Below the pieces are notes generated by a model. The model was not told where the DNA came from. It made no database searches and worked only from the letters and a program-made list of their open reading frames with translations. DNA of 64,000 nucleotides from Herminiimonas arsenicoxydans (GTDB taxonomy: Bacteria > Pseudomonadota > Gammaproteobacteria > Burkholderiales > Burkholderiaceae_D): assembly GCA_000026125.1 (NCBI GenBank), contig CU207211.1, positions 1,922,001 through 1,986,000 of the forward strand, written 5' to 3'. The position numbers and the translations under genes are program-made. Below, one piece after another: positions 1 to 9,800 of this stretch; positions within the stretch are counted from its first letter, which is position 1; the number at the start of each line of letters is the position of its first letter.

Positions 1-110
1 AGTCATGTTGTGGTCGCTGGGAAGAAGCGTGGTGCGCTTGTTGTTGGGGAAGCCTTGCGGTGATTTGCGCACACGCCCAAGCGAAGAGAACTTCAAACAG
101 GGGCTTGGTT

Positions 111-116
111 TATAAT
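111..116 (+). promoter_or_regulatory. -10 element upstream of mfd
   Basis: A perfect TATAAT lies 111 nt before the mfd ATG. No good -35 hexamer is visible 16-18 bp upstream. It is called from the hexamer alone and from its place in the only non-coding stretch before mfd. Confidence 0.35.
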
Positions 117-227
117 CTCATCATAATTTTTCACTGTCAAATGAAGTGCATGCAAACAAGTTCGGGCAAGTCTGGACAAGTCCGCCGGCACTTTTGACCA
201 CCCTGACATTTCCAATGTCGCTATTTG

Positions 228-3200
228 ATGTCATTCGACCTAAAAAAATCTCTCCCCAAGCCCGCTTCGCGTTTTGTTCTGCCTGCTGTACACGGTTCGG
301 CAGATGCCTATGTACTGGCGCAAGCGGCGGCAGAACTGAAATCGCAAAAACGCATGCTGGCAGTCGTCGTCGCCAATGCCAGCGATGCGCAGCGCCTGCT
401 GGCTGAAATTCCATGGTTTACCGGCGAAGGGCAGGAAAAACCGCGCTGTCATCTATTGCCCGATTGGGAAACCCTGCCCTACGATGCCTTTTCGCCGCAT
501 CAGGATCTGGTATCCGAACGACTGGCAACGCTGTATGAAGTATTGAACGGCCAGTGCGATGTCCTGATCGTACCGGCCACTACCGCGCTGGTACGCATGG
601 CGCCGCCCGCCTTCCTCGCGTCTTACACCTTCTTTTTCAAGCAGGGCGAAAAGCTGGATGAGGCGAAGCTAAAGGCGCAGTTGCAACTGGCCGGCTACAG
701 TCCGGTCAAGCAGGTGATGTCGCCCGGCGAGTATTCGGTGCGCGGCGGCCTGATCGACATCTTTCCGATGGGTGCTGTGCTGCCATACCGCATCGACCTG
801 TTCGGCGACACGATAGACACCATACGCACCTTCGATGCAGATACGCAGCGTTCGCTGTACCCGGTAAGGGAAGTACGCCTGCTGCCGGCACGCGAATTCC
901 CGATGGATGAAGAAGCGCGCACCACCTTCCGCGGTCGCTGGCGCGAAATTTTTGAAGGCGATCCCTCGCGTTCGATGATCTACAAGGATATCGGTAGCGG
1001 CATTGCGTCCGCCGGCATCGAGTATTACCTGCCGCTGTTTTTTGAAGAAACCAAAACGCTGTTCGATTACCTGCCGCCGGACACGACCTTTGCTCTGGTT
1101 GGCGATATCGACGAAGCCATACGCCGGTTCTGGAGCGACACGCAATCGCGCTATAGCTTCCTCAAATCCGATCGCGAACGCCCGCTGCTGGCGCCTGAAC
1201 AAATTTTTCTCAGCGATGAAAACTTCTTCACGCTGGCGAAACCTTTCGGCCGCTGGGTCATACAAAGCGAAGACGTCGCCTCCGAGCTGTCCGCTTCATT
1301 GCCGAATATCGCCGTCAATCGCCGTGCCGACGATCCGCTGGTCAATCTGCGTTCCTGGCTGCTGCAAACCGACAAGCGCGTGCTGATCTGCGCCGAAAGC
1401 AACGGCAGACGCGAAACGCTGCAGCAGTATTTCAACGAATACAATCTGGCACTCACACCAGCAGACGACTTTGCCGACTTCAGCACCGCGTCCGCCAAAC
1501 TGATGCTAGGCGTGGCGCCCATGCACGCCGGTTTTGAACTTGGTGCAGCGCTGGGCGGACTGGCGTTCATTACGGAAACCGAGTTGTACGCCGGCTCCGG
1601 CCGCCGGATCGGCAGCAAGAAACAGGAAGGCGCAACGCAAGTTGAAGCGATGGTGCGCGATCTGTCCGAGCTCAAGATCGGCGATCCGGTGGTGCACGTC
1701 AATCACGGCATAGGCCGCTACATGGGCCTGACCAGCATGGATCTGGGCGAAGGCGAAACCGAATTCCTGCATCTGGAATACGCGAAGGACACCAAGCTCT
1801 ACGTGCCGGTATCGCAACTACATGTAATTTCGCGATATTCCGGCGCTTCACCGGAAGATGCGCCTCTGCATGCGCTCGGTTCCGGCCAATGGGAAAAAGC
1901 CAAACGCCGCGCCGCTGAAAAAATCCGCGATACCGCTGCAGAGCTGTTGAACCTGTACGCCCGCCGCGCCTTGCGCGAAGGCCACAGCTTTGAATACTCG
2001 GCCCACGATTACGCCGCCTTTGCTGACAGTTTCGGCTTTGAAGAAACCGTCGATCAGGCGGCCGCCATCAATGCCGTCATCCAGGACATGACCAGCGGCA
2101 AACCGATGGACAGGCTGATCTGCGGGGACGTCGGTTTCGGCAAAACCGAAGTCGCCTTGCGCGCCGCCTTCATCGCCGTGCTTGGCGGCAAGCAGGTAGC
2201 GATTCTGGCGCCGACGACGCTGCTCGCAGAACAGCATGCGCAAACCTTTGCCGATCGCTTTGCCGACTGGCCGGTGCGCATCGCCGAACTGTCGCGCTTC
2301 CGCAGCGGCAAGGAAATCACGCAAGCGATGAAAGGCATGGCCGACGGCACGATAGACATTGTGATCGGCACGCATAAATTATTGTCGGCCGATACCAAGT
2401 TCTCGCGCCTGGGCCTGGTCATCATCGACGAAGAACATCGCTTCGGTGTAAGACAGAAGGAAACACTGAAAGCACTGCGCGCAGAAGTAGATGTATTGAC
2501 GCTCACAGCCACGCCTATCCCGCGCACGCTGGGCATGGCACTGGAAGGCTTGCGCGACTTCTCCATCATCGCCACCGCACCACAAAAGCGGCTGGCGATC
2601 AAGACTTTCGTGCGCAGTGAAAATGCATCCGTCATCCGCGAAGCCTGCCTGCGTGAATTGAAACGCGGCGGCCAGGTCTACTTCCTGCACAATGAAGTCG
2701 AAACCATCGAAAACCGCAAGGCGATGCTGGAAGAATTGATGCCGGAAGCGCGCATCGGCGTTGCCCACGGTCAGTTGCACGAACGCGACCTGGAACGCAT
2801 CATGCGCGATTTCGTCGCGCAGCGTTTCAACATCCTGCTGTGTACAACCATCATCGAAACCGGTATCGACGTGCCGACTGCGAACACCATCATCATGCAC
2901 AGGGCCGATAAATTCGGTCTCGCGCAATTGCATCAGTTGCGCGGCCGCGTCGGACGTTCGCATCATCAGGCCTATGCGTATCTGCTGGTGCACGACGTAC
3001 AAGGCTTGAGCAAACTGGCACAACGCCGCCTCGATGCGATTCAGCAAATGGAAGAACTCGGCAGCGGCTTCTATCTGGCCATGCACGATCTGGAAATCCG
3101 TGGTGCCGGCGAAGTACTGGGCGACAATCAATCCGGCGAAATGACCGAGATCGGCTTCCAGCTGTATTCCGACATGTTGAACGAAGCCGTGCGTTCGCTG

Positions 3201-3674
3201 AAGAATGGCAAGGAGCCGGATCTGGCGGCACCACTGGCCACCACGACCGAGATCAATCTGCATGTTCCTGCGCTGCTGCCAAGCACCTATTGCGGCGACG
3301 TGCACGAGCGGCTATCGATCTACAAACGTCTGGCCAATTGCAAAACGCAGGATGCCGTCAACGATCTGCAGGAAGAATTGATCGACCGTTTCGGCAAGCT
3401 GCCGGATGCGGCACAGGCGCTGGTGGAAACGCACAGGCTGCGTGTAGCAGCGGTGCCGGTCGGCATCATCAAGATAGATGCGCACGCAGAATCTGCGACT
3501 CTGCAGTTCGAGCCGAATCCACCTATCGATGCGATGCGCATCATCGAACTGATACAAAAAAATCGTCACATCAAGTTGAGCGGTCAGGATAAATTGCGTA
3601 TTACCGCAAACATGCCCGACCTCGCCGCACGCGTACTCCAGATCAAGAACACGATACGCGCACTGCTAACATAA
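228..3674 (+). CDS. mfd: Transcription-repair coupling factor Mfd
   Basis: Mfd is a DNA translocase that removes RNA polymerase stalled at template-strand lesions and recruits UvrA for nucleotide excision repair. The 1,148-residue length is normal for the family. A UvrB-like module occupies about residues 1-340. The CarD-like RNA polymerase interaction domain (VVHVNHGIGRYMG) is at about 483-541. The Walker A motif GDVGFGKT is at 633-640, the DEEH box at 734-737, and the C-terminal TRCF domain occupies about 1000-1140. A TTG lies directly before the ATG in frame; I take the ATG at 228. No strong ribosome-binding site is visible. serB follows 25 bp downstream on the same strand, so the two may be co-transcribed. 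Confidence 0.97.
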   Translation: MSFDLKKSLPKPASRFVLPAVHGSADAYVLAQAAAELKSQKRMLAVVVANASDAQRLLAEIPWFTGEGQEKPRCHLLPDWETLPYDAFSPHQDLVSERLATLYEVLNGQCDVLIVPATTALVRMAPPAFLASYTFFFKQGEKLDEAKLKAQLQLAGYSPVKQVMSPGEYSVRGGLIDIFPMGAVLPYRIDLFGDTIDTIRTFDADTQRSLYPVREVRLLPAREFPMDEEARTTFRGRWREIFEGDPSRSMIYKDIGSGIASAGIEYYLPLFFEETKTLFDYLPPDTTFALVGDIDEAIRRFWSDTQSRYSFLKSDRERPLLAPEQIFLSDENFFTLAKPFGRWVIQSEDVASELSASLPNIAVNRRADDPLVNLRSWLLQTDKRVLICAESNGRRETLQQYFNEYNLALTPADDFADFSTASAKLMLGVAPMHAGFELGAALGGLAFITETELYAGSGRRIGSKKQEGATQVEAMVRDLSELKIGDPVVHVNHGIGRYMGLTSMDLGEGETEFLHLEYAKDTKLYVPVSQLHVISRYSGASPEDAPLHALGSGQWEKAKRRAAEKIRDTAAELLNLYARRALREGHSFEYSAHDYAAFADSFGFEETVDQAAAINAVIQDMTSGKPMDRLICGDVGFGKTEVALRAAFIAVLGGKQVAILAPTTLLAEQHAQTFADRFADWPVRIAELSRFRSGKEITQAMKGMADGTIDIVIGTHKLLSADTKFSRLGLVIIDEEHRFGVRQKETLKALRAEVDVLTLTATPIPRTLGMALEGLRDFSIIATAPQKRLAIKTFVRSENASVIREACLRELKRGGQVYFLHNEVETIENRKAMLEELMPEARIGVAHGQLHERDLERIMRDFVAQRFNILLCTTIIETGIDVPTANTIIMHRADKFGLAQLHQLRGRVGRSHHQAYAYLLVHDVQGLSKLAQRRLDAIQQMEELGSGFYLAMHDLEIRGAGEVLGDNQSGEMTEIGFQLYSDMLNEAVRSLKNGKEPDLAAPLATTTEINLHVPALLPSTYCGDVHERLSIYKRLANCKTQDAVNDLQEELIDRFGKLPDAAQALVETHRLRVAAVPVGIIKIDAHAESATLQFEPNPPIDAMRIIELIQKNRHIKLSGQDKLRITANMPDLAARVLQIKNTIRALLT

Positions 3675-3699
3675 AAATCTATCTTGAATCGACATCACC

Positions 3700-4545
3700 A
3701 TGAATCTGATTTTGCAAGGCCTGAACGTACAACGTCACATCGTCGAACAGATCGCCGGTCTGGCCCGCCCGCGCACGATCGTCGCCATCGGTGAGCATGC
3801 CTACCGCTGTATCGATGTCAGTTACAACGATGAAGTGAAATCGCAAATCGATATGGCGGCGTGGGCCGCGCAGCTGGACTACGCCTTCATCGAACGCAGC
3901 CGCTCGCTGTCCGACTTCAAGCTGCTTGTCATGGATATGGATTCGACGCTGATCACGATCGAATGCATAGACGAGATTGCCGATATGCAAGGTTTGAAAC
4001 CGCAGGTTGCAGAAATCACCGAAGCCGCCATGCGTGGCGAAATCGAATTCAAGGAAAGCCTGACGCGCCGCGTCGCCCTGCTCAAGGGCCTGGATGCCGG
4101 TGCACTGCAGCGCGTCTACGATGAACGCCTGGCCCTGTCGCCGGGCGCTGAAAAAATGCTCGCGGCAATCCAGGCCGCCGGCATGAAAACGCTATTGGTC
4201 TCTGGCGGCTTTACCTTCTTCACCGATCGCATGAAGCAGCGACTTCAGCTCGACTACACGCACTCCAACGAACTTGAAATCGTGGACGGCAAACTGAGCG
4301 GCCGCGTCATGGGCGGCATTGTTGACGGCGCAGAAAAGAAAGCGACGGTTGAACGCGTGTGCAAGGAATTGGATATCGCGCCGCGCCAGACTATCGTCAT
4401 GGGCGACGGCGCCAACGATTTGCGGATGATGGGCATTGCCGGATTGTCGGTGGCGTTTCGCGCCAAACCGGTGGTGCGCGCGCAAGCTGACGTCGCTTTA
4501 AATTTCGTCGGACTGGATGGAATCCTGCAACTATTTTCCAGTTAA
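3700..4545 (+). CDS. serB: Phosphoserine phosphatase SerB
   Basis: SerB hydrolyses O-phosphoserine to serine, the last step of serine biosynthesis, in the cytoplasm. It is a HAD-superfamily enzyme. The nucleophile motif DMDSTLI starts at residue 79, with D79 and D81 as the predicted nucleophile and acid/base. Motif II is LVSGGF and motif III is GDGANDLRMMG in the last quarter. The N-terminal 70 residues form the ACT-like or variable extension usual in proteobacterial SerB. At 281 residues it has normal length. It lies 25 bp after mfd, a common arrangement in Burkholderiales. Confidence 0.95.
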   Translation: MNLILQGLNVQRHIVEQIAGLARPRTIVAIGEHAYRCIDVSYNDEVKSQIDMAAWAAQLDYAFIERSRSLSDFKLLVMDMDSTLITIECIDEIADMQGLKPQVAEITEAAMRGEIEFKESLTRRVALLKGLDAGALQRVYDERLALSPGAEKMLAAIQAAGMKTLLVSGGFTFFTDRMKQRLQLDYTHSNELEIVDGKLSGRVMGGIVDGAEKKATVERVCKELDIAPRQTIVMGDGANDLRMMGIAGLSVAFRAKPVVRAQADVALNFVGLDGILQLFSS

Positions 4546-4763
4546 TTCATCCAAGTTTTTCAAAGCTCAAATACTTTTCCTGGCGCATTTTATTTCTGTA
4601 AAAAAAGAACGCTCAACATAAGCCCTCATCCACATCAAAATATTTCATTGATAGGTTAATTTTTTGCATCAATGCGCTGTGAAGCGGCTGCTATCGTACT
4701 GTGCCCTGCGCTGGGACGACTAGCAAGGGCAGAAAAATAGCTCCCCCGATCAAAGGAAAAGAC

Positions 4764-6437
4764 ATGATATGGCAACAAATCTACGATCCGCTTAACAGCT
4801 TCGGTTTCTCTACACTGGCAGCCGGCATTCCGGTTGCAGTGCTGCTGGCGGCACTGGCATTCTTCCATATGAAGGCTCACCTCGCCGCCGGCCTTGCACT
4901 CGTCGTCGGCATCGCGATTGCCGCTCTTGTATTCGGCATGCCGGTGGCCATGGCCGGCAAGGCAGCCGGTTACGGTATTGCTGCAGGCTTGTTCCCGATC
5001 GGCTGGATCGTGCTGAACATTATCTTCCTGCATCGCCTGACGACGCTGAACGGATATTTCAAGGTATTGCAAAACAGCATAGGCGGCATCACTGAAGATC
5101 GTCGCCTGCAATTGCTGCTGGTTGCCTTCTGTTTCGGCGCGTTCTTTGAAGGCGCTGCAGGTTTCGGTACACCGGTTGCTGTAACGGGCGCGATCCTGAT
5201 CGGTCTCGGCTTCTCGCCGCTGGCTGCTTCCGGCCTAGCACTGATCGCCAACACCGCTCCAGTTGCCTACGGCGCACTGGGTGCACCGGTGATCGCACTG
5301 GCTTCCGTGACCGGCATCGACGTACTGGATCTGTCTGCAATGATCGGACGCCAACTGCCTTTCTTCTCGGTACTGGTGCCGTTCTGGCTGATCTGGGCAT
5401 TTGCCGGCTTCCGCGGCATGCGTGAAATCTGGCCGGCAATTCTGGTGGCTGGCGCATCGTTTGCCATTCCGCAATTTCTGGTTTCCAACTATCACGGCCC
5501 ATGGCTGGTTGACGTCATTGCCGCCATTGTGTCGATGGGCGCACTGACGCTGTTCCTGAAAGTATGGCAACCAAAGAAAATCTGGACCTCGACTGCCCTG
5601 CGTAATCGCAACGACAATTCCAAGGACGACATCAAGGATGAGCCCGTCACCGCGGACAATACTGCCACTGCCAACATTACCGTTGCCAAATCGTGGATGC
5701 CTTGGGTGATTCTGTCTGTCTTCGTATTCGTCTGGGGTACACCGTTCTTCAAGAAGGCCATTGATGCAGTCTGGTCGTGGAAGTATGCGATTCCCGGCCT
5801 CGACAAGATGGTCATGAAGATGCCGCCAGTGGCCAAGGAACCATTCGTCGAAGCGGCCGTATATAACTTCAACATTCTTTCAATGGCTGGCACCGGCATT
5901 CTGGTTTCTTCCATCGTGGCAGGTGCGTTGATGGGTTATTCCTTCCGCCGCATGCTCAAGGAATACTGGAACACCATCGTACTGGTACGTTATTCGCTCA
6001 TGACCATTTGCGCGATGTTCGCTGTCGGTTACCTGAGCAAATACGCAGGTCTGGATGCAACTCTCGGCCTGGCATTTGCGCATACCGGCGTGTTCTATCC
6101 GATGTTCGGTACCCTGCTAGGCTGGCTGGGCGTGGCGCTGACCGGTTCGGATACTGCTGCCAACGTCTTGTTCGGCAGCCTGCAAAAAACGACTGCTGAA
6201 CAACTGGGCCTGCCACCAGTGCTGATGGCATCCGCCAACAGCGCGGGCGGCGTGATGGGCAAGATGATCGATGCGCAATCGATTGTGGTCGCCTCTACCG
6301 CAACCAAATGGTATGGCCACGAGGGCGACATTCTGCGCTACGTGTTCTTCCACTCGATCGCTCTGGCCATCCTGGTCGGCTTCCTGGTGACGCTGCAGGC
6401 TTATGTGATTCCATTCACGTATATGGTCGTCAAATAA
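4764..6437 (+). CDS. lctP: L-lactate permease (LctP family)
   Basis: This is an integral inner membrane transporter of the lactate permease family, predicted to import L-lactate (and often glycolate) with protons. The 557-residue protein has 12 or more hydrophobic segments across its length. It carries the family signature around FGAFFEGAAGFGTPVAV and, near the C-terminus, SANSAGGVMGKMIDAQSI. An ATG lies 63 nt upstream in frame, but the ATG at 4764 is preceded by AAAGGAAAAG and begins with the expected MIWQQIYDPL. No lactate dehydrogenase or lldR-type regulator is adjacent, so the in vivo substrate is inferred from the family. A strong terminator follows. Confidence 0.9.
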   Translation: MIWQQIYDPLNSFGFSTLAAGIPVAVLLAALAFFHMKAHLAAGLALVVGIAIAALVFGMPVAMAGKAAGYGIAAGLFPIGWIVLNIIFLHRLTTLNGYFKVLQNSIGGITEDRRLQLLLVAFCFGAFFEGAAGFGTPVAVTGAILIGLGFSPLAASGLALIANTAPVAYGALGAPVIALASVTGIDVLDLSAMIGRQLPFFSVLVPFWLIWAFAGFRGMREIWPAILVAGASFAIPQFLVSNYHGPWLVDVIAAIVSMGALTLFLKVWQPKKIWTSTALRNRNDNSKDDIKDEPVTADNTATANITVAKSWMPWVILSVFVFVWGTPFFKKAIDAVWSWKYAIPGLDKMVMKMPPVAKEPFVEAAVYNFNILSMAGTGILVSSIVAGALMGYSFRRMLKEYWNTIVLVRYSLMTICAMFAVGYLSKYAGLDATLGLAFAHTGVFYPMFGTLLGWLGVALTGSDTAANVLFGSLQKTTAEQLGLPPVLMASANSAGGVMGKMIDAQSIVVASTATKWYGHEGDILRYVFFHSIALAILVGFLVTLQAYVIPFTYMVVK

Positions 6438-6451
6438 GAAAAGCAGCAGAT

Positions 6452-6486
6452 AAAAAAACGGGCCCATTGCGGGCCCGTTTTTTTTG
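6452..6486 (+). terminator. Rho-independent terminator after lctP
   Basis: Stem ACGGGCCC/GGGCCCGT with a 4-nt loop (ATTG), preceded by A7 and followed by a run of nine T. It lies 15 nt after the lctP stop. Confidence 0.9.
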
Positions 6487-6659
6487 ATCATTTTTCCTGA
6501 TGCATCGACACACCATCTGACGCATCCTTCATCCGCGCTGCCCCGTTCAAGCTTGATCGTTTAAAATGTTTGCAGACATACATGTCAAACAATGTTAACA
6601 AGCGGAACTTCAGTTTCTTTTATGCATCAAAGTGACTGAACCTTCATAAAGACCGGACC

Positions 6660-7019
6660 ATGAATCAAAACCTTGTTTTAGACAGCCCTTTGCAATCCGC
6701 AAAAAACCTCGCGTGGTGGTTGTATATCGCGCACGCCGCCAGCCTGATTTTTTCACTCGGTGCATTTTCCTTCATCCCACTGATTATCAATTACGTCAAA
6801 CGGGCGGATAGCGCCAACACTTTTGTCTACAGCCATCACGGCTGGCAGATTCGTTCCTTCTGGTGGTATCTGGTGTGGATGACGCTGGGCGGCATCTTCT
6901 TCATGACCTTCATCGGCATACCCGTCGCCTTCCTGATCTGGACCGTGGCATGGCTGTGGAAGCTGTATCGCCTGATCAAGGGCATCGTGGACTTGAACGA
7001 CAACAAGGCGATGCCTTGA
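6660..7019 (+). CDS. Small DUF4870/Tic20-like membrane protein
   Basis: A 119-residue protein with three predicted membrane helices (about residues 17-45, 64-85 and 86-105). A short polar N-terminus comes first, and the loop after the first helix has the pattern INYVKRADSANTFVYSHHGWQIRSF. This layout, with a conserved HxxWQIR-type loop before paired helices, is typical of DUF4870/Tic20-like proteins of unknown function. It stands alone between two terminators, so it is probably its own transcription unit. I assign no biochemical function. Confidence 0.7.
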   Translation: MNQNLVLDSPLQSAKNLAWWLYIAHAASLIFSLGAFSFIPLIINYVKRADSANTFVYSHHGWQIRSFWWYLVWMTLGGIFFMTFIGIPVAFLIWTVAWLWKLYRLIKGIVDLNDNKAMP

Positions 7020-7040
7020 CAGTATTTTCTTGCAGCCATC

Positions 7041-7072
7041 AAAAAAAGCATCCATCCGGATGCTTTTTTTAT
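7041..7072 (+). terminator. Rho-independent terminator
   Basis: Stem GCATCC/GGATGC with a short loop, flanked by A7 and T7, 21 nt after the stop of the preceding membrane protein gene. Confidence 0.85.
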
Positions 7073-7166
7073 TCATGATGTTTGCCTGCATCAGCTATTC
7101 AATCAGTTGAAGAGCTGATCCTGGCACGGAAATCAGCACTCGCTTCCGGCATGAGGCAAGACAGGT

Positions 7167-7195
7167 TTGCTTTCCCGCTTAAATTTACTTATGCT
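7167..7195 (+). promoter_or_regulatory. Candidate sigma-70 promoter
   Basis: TTGCTT-N17-TATGCT lies about 147 nt before the next gene. The match is moderate, but the spacing is exactly 17 bp. Confidence 0.35.
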
Positions 7196-7341
7196 GTAAA
7201 AAAGGCGCGTAGTGAATCACAGCGATGAATCACAGCAGCGAATCGCAAGCTGCCTTATTGCAATGCACCGGAAGTTGAAAAAACAGACTTTAGCAACATC
7301 AAGCGTCACTCATTAACTCAATCACTTGCTTCATTCACGCG

Positions 7342-8088
7342 ATGAATACTTTTGGCCCGAGACAGGTTGACGCATCCAGTTGGCGACGCTGGGTCAGCGA
7401 AGCATTGCACTTATCCAGCAAGCATTTCGTACTGAATGTCGCCCTCGTTCTTTTCACACTGGGTGTGGCCAGCCAGTTTCCTGCGCTGGTGCTGACGATT
7501 ATCTCCCCCGTCCTGGTCGGTGCCTTTGTCCTCGTGGCATATAGTGCAGACTCATCTGAGTCGCTTGCAAAGGTACTGAAATCATCGTCCTTTTCCCTGT
7601 TGCGCATCCTGTTTTGTTCAGCTGCAACAGTGCTGACTATGACGATCGCGATGTTCGTCATTCTGCATATTGTCCAAAGTACCGTCGTTCCCTCGGGAGA
7701 ACCGTCGGTCTATATCGAGAAATCGCACCAACTAAGTGAATTCATGGCCGGATCGAAGGCACTTTTTTCCATCGGCATCTGGTTGCTAGTGATCCTGCCG
7801 TGGTTTGCGATTCCGCTCATCGTATGCACCGACCTGCCGCTCAGATTATGTCTGGACCACACCTTCAAGGCTTTCAATCAAAACAAGTTTGTTGTCATCG
7901 TCGTCTTTGTCTGTGCCGTGCTGTTGATGGGCGGTGCACTGCTCCACGGCCTGACTGTAGTGCCGCTGTATCCTATCCTGGGTGGGATTCTGTATGCATC
8001 GTACCGACACATTTTCCTCGGGCTTCCGCCGCTGGAAACTGCCAGTGAAAAAGTGAAACTGCCGCGCTACGCGCGCATCCGCCAATAA
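7342..8088 (+). CDS. Multispanning membrane protein, BPSS1780-like
   Basis: A 248-residue protein with about six hydrophobic segments and a short N-terminal cytoplasmic stretch (RQVDASSWRRWVSEAL). The order is a basic, Trp-rich start, paired helices, a loop with VPSGEPSVYIEKS, then further paired helices. It resembles the BPSS1780 family of uncharacterised betaproteobacterial membrane proteins. That family call rests on layout and remembered resemblance, not on a search. It is transcribed towards metC and ends 27 bp from it, with a hairpin in the gap. Its function is unknown. Confidence 0.6.
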   Translation: MNTFGPRQVDASSWRRWVSEALHLSSKHFVLNVALVLFTLGVASQFPALVLTIISPVLVGAFVLVAYSADSSESLAKVLKSSSFSLLRILFCSAATVLTMTIAMFVILHIVQSTVVPSGEPSVYIEKSHQLSEFMAGSKALFSIGIWLLVILPWFAIPLIVCTDLPLRLCLDHTFKAFNQNKFVVIVVFVCAVLLMGGALLHGLTVVPLYPILGGILYASYRHIFLGLPPLETASEKVKLPRYARIRQ

Positions 8089-8109
8089 AAAAGCATCCAC
8101 AAGGGATGC
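8086..8109 (-). terminator. Terminator of the rimO-metC operon
   Basis: Read on the minus strand, a GCATCC/GGATGC stem with a 5-nt loop is followed by T6 and ATT. It lies in the gap between the convergent genes just after the metC stop, overlapping the 3' end of the opposing gene by 3 nt. Confidence 0.7.
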
Positions 8110-8115
8110 CCGGTT

Positions 8116-9282
8116 TTACAGCGCGTCAAACGCCTGTCTGAGATCGCCGATCAGATCGTCAGGGTCTTCCAGGCCGATATTCAGTCGCAACAATTGCCCC
8201 TGATGTGGCCAGTTCCGTCGCATGTGCTGCATGCGATACGGCACGCACAAGCTGTTGGCGCCACCCCAGCTGAAACCTATCTTGAACAGTTTCAGGCTAT
8301 CGACAAAGCGATCCGTCTGCGCTTCGGTATAACGTGCATCGAACAGAATGGAAAATAATCCGCCGGCGCCGCTGAAGTCACGCTGCCATATTTCATGCCC
8401 TGGACATTCCGGTAATGCAGGATGCAGGACGGTCGCAATCTGCGGCTGGGTCTGCAGCCAGGCGGCTATCTTGCGTGCTGCGGCATCGTGCGCCTCGAAG
8501 CGCAATTTCATGGTTGGCAAACTGCGCAGCACCAGATAACTGTCATCGGCACTCACGCCGAAACCCAGTCGCATATGCGCCAGTTCCAGCCGGTGATTCA
8601 AGGCCTGATCCTGCGTGATGACTGCGCCCATCAACACATCAGAACCGCCGGATTGATACTTGGTCAGCGCCTGCATCACGATATCGACACCCAGATCGAA
8701 AGCACGTAATGCAATCCCCGCCGACCAGGTATTGTCGAGTGCAACCAGTACGCTTTTTGCATGCGCTGCTTTACAAATGGCGGGAATGTCCGGCACTTCC
8801 ATCGACACCGAGCCCGGCGCTTCGGTCCAGATCAGTCTGGTATTGGGTTGAATCAGATCGGCGATGCCGCTGCCGATCAGTGGATCGTAGTAGCGCGCTG
8901 CAATGCCAAAATCATGCGCCAGCCAGTTGGCCAGTTCGCGATTCGGGTTGTAGACGTTATCGGGGATCAGTACATCGTCGCCGCTTTTGAGGAAAGCGAA
9001 ATCGACCATCGCAATCGCCGACAGGCCGCTGGGCGCCAGCAGGCAATGCTTGCCGTTTTCTATGGCTGCCAGCCGTGCTTCCAGCGTGAAAGTGGTCGGC
9101 GTGCCGTGCAAGCCGTAGGTATAAGCCGTCTTGTCCTGCCAGTTGCGCGAGCGCATGCTGGCCACATCCTTGAACAAGACTGTCGATGCGTGATGGATAG
9201 CTTGCGGAAAGGCGGCGAATCCTTCGGGCGCCACATAATCATGGTGGATCAGGGCGGTCTGGAACGAGGTGCGATCGGTCAC
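8116..9282 (-). CDS. metC: Cystathionine beta-lyase (MetC-type PLP enzyme)
   Basis: A PLP-dependent Cys/Met metabolism enzyme predicted to cleave cystathionine to homocysteine, pyruvate and ammonia in methionine synthesis. The Schiff-base lysine lies in ALTKYQSGGSDVLMG (K208 from the start used here), matching the family pattern TKYxxGHSD. LIWTEAPGS and ALDNTWSAG are the other cofactor-contact blocks. The frame opens at a TTG (9294), but GGAG lies 7 nt before an in-frame GTG at 9282, so I use that GTG, giving 388 residues. Family members have related substrates (cystathionine gamma-synthase or gamma-lyase); beta-lyase fits best by overall pattern. It is the last gene of a likely three-gene operon with rimO. 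Confidence 0.85.
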   Translation of the reverse strand: MTDRTSFQTALIHHDYVAPEGFAAFPQAIHHASTVLFKDVASMRSRNWQDKTAYTYGLHGTPTTFTLEARLAAIENGKHCLLAPSGLSAIAMVDFAFLKSGDDVLIPDNVYNPNRELANWLAHDFGIAARYYDPLIGSGIADLIQPNTRLIWTEAPGSVSMEVPDIPAICKAAHAKSVLVALDNTWSAGIALRAFDLGVDIVMQALTKYQSGGSDVLMGAVITQDQALNHRLELAHMRLGFGVSADDSYLVLRSLPTMKLRFEAHDAAARKIAAWLQTQPQIATVLHPALPECPGHEIWQRDFSGAGGLFSILFDARYTEAQTDRFVDSLKLFKIGFSWGGANSLCVPYRMQHMRRNWPHQGQLLRLNIGLEDPDDLIGDLRQAFDAL

Positions 9283-9299
9283 GCGCTTCTCCAATAAAA

Positions 9300-9800
9300 T
9301 TACGGTTTGTCGGCCTTGGCTACCGCCTTTTTACCAACTCTGGAAACAGCAGATTGCTTGAGCGGCACTACTTTCAAGGCAAACGGTTTGGTGAACGAAC
9401 CGTCAGCCGACATCCAGGTTCCGGATAGCATATCGCCTTCCAGCTTGCCGTCCCATTGACCGGAAATATTGGTGCCGTTTTCCGACTCTTCCATGAACAG
9501 TATCTCGCCTTCGATTTCACCGGCCAGCAGGATCTTGGCCGAATTGCCGAAGATGAAATACTCACCTTCTATGCCTTCATCGATTTCAGCTTTGGGACGA
9601 ATATGAACTTGCACATCCGTATCGCCCAAAGTGCCGCGCAGGGTAACCGGTTTCAGGAACAGCGCCGGAACTGCAGGAATCAACGGGCTGGCAGCAGAAG
9701 TTGCAGCTGGCGCGGTGGTTTTGGCAGGCTCTTGTGCAAACACGCCAGCACCGGTGCAGGCCAGTGCGACCAAAGAAGCAAGCAAACATTTTTTCATCAT
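9300..9800 (-). CDS. Exported protein of unknown function
   Basis: A 166-residue protein with an N-terminal signal peptide ([19 protein letters not shown], then VFA-QEP as a plausible signal peptidase I site). A low-complexity Ala/Thr/Pro linker follows. The body of about 110 residues is rich in beta strands, with blocks such as [19 protein letters not shown] and [19 protein letters not shown]. The cysteine in LACTG could suggest a lipoprotein, but the lipobox is poor. Its ATG overlaps the rimO stop as ATGA, so translation is probably coupled. I do not recognise a function; a periplasmic location is inferred. Confidence 0.7.
   Translation of the reverse strand: MMKKCLLASLVALACTGAGVFAQEPAKTTAPAATSAASPLIPAVPALFLKPVTLRGTLGDTDVQVHIRPKAEIDEGIEGEYFIFGNSAKILLAGEIEGEILFMEESENGTNISGQWDGKLEGDMLSGTWMSADGSFTKPFALKVVPLKQSAVSRVGKKAVAKADKP

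Larger units (their letters stand above)
7020..7341. other. Intergenic region (322 bp)
   Basis: It contains the terminator of the preceding gene, a candidate promoter at 7167-7195, and a short direct repeat (TGAATCACAGC at about 7212 and 7224). No coding frame in it is convincing. Confidence 0.5.

Noticed and set aside
1..6. Possible minus-strand start codon (ATG at 4-6) of a gene left of the window
   Set aside because: Only two codons are inside the window and no ribosome-binding site is visible.
2379..3305. Long open frame (308 codons) on the minus strand inside mfd
   Set aside because: Antisense to a certain gene, with odd composition and no recognisable motif; a by-product of codon bias.
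4546..4763. Short inverted repeat (CATTGAT/ATCAATG) before lctP as a lactate-regulator operator
   Set aside because: It does not match the known LldR-type operator and is too short to support.
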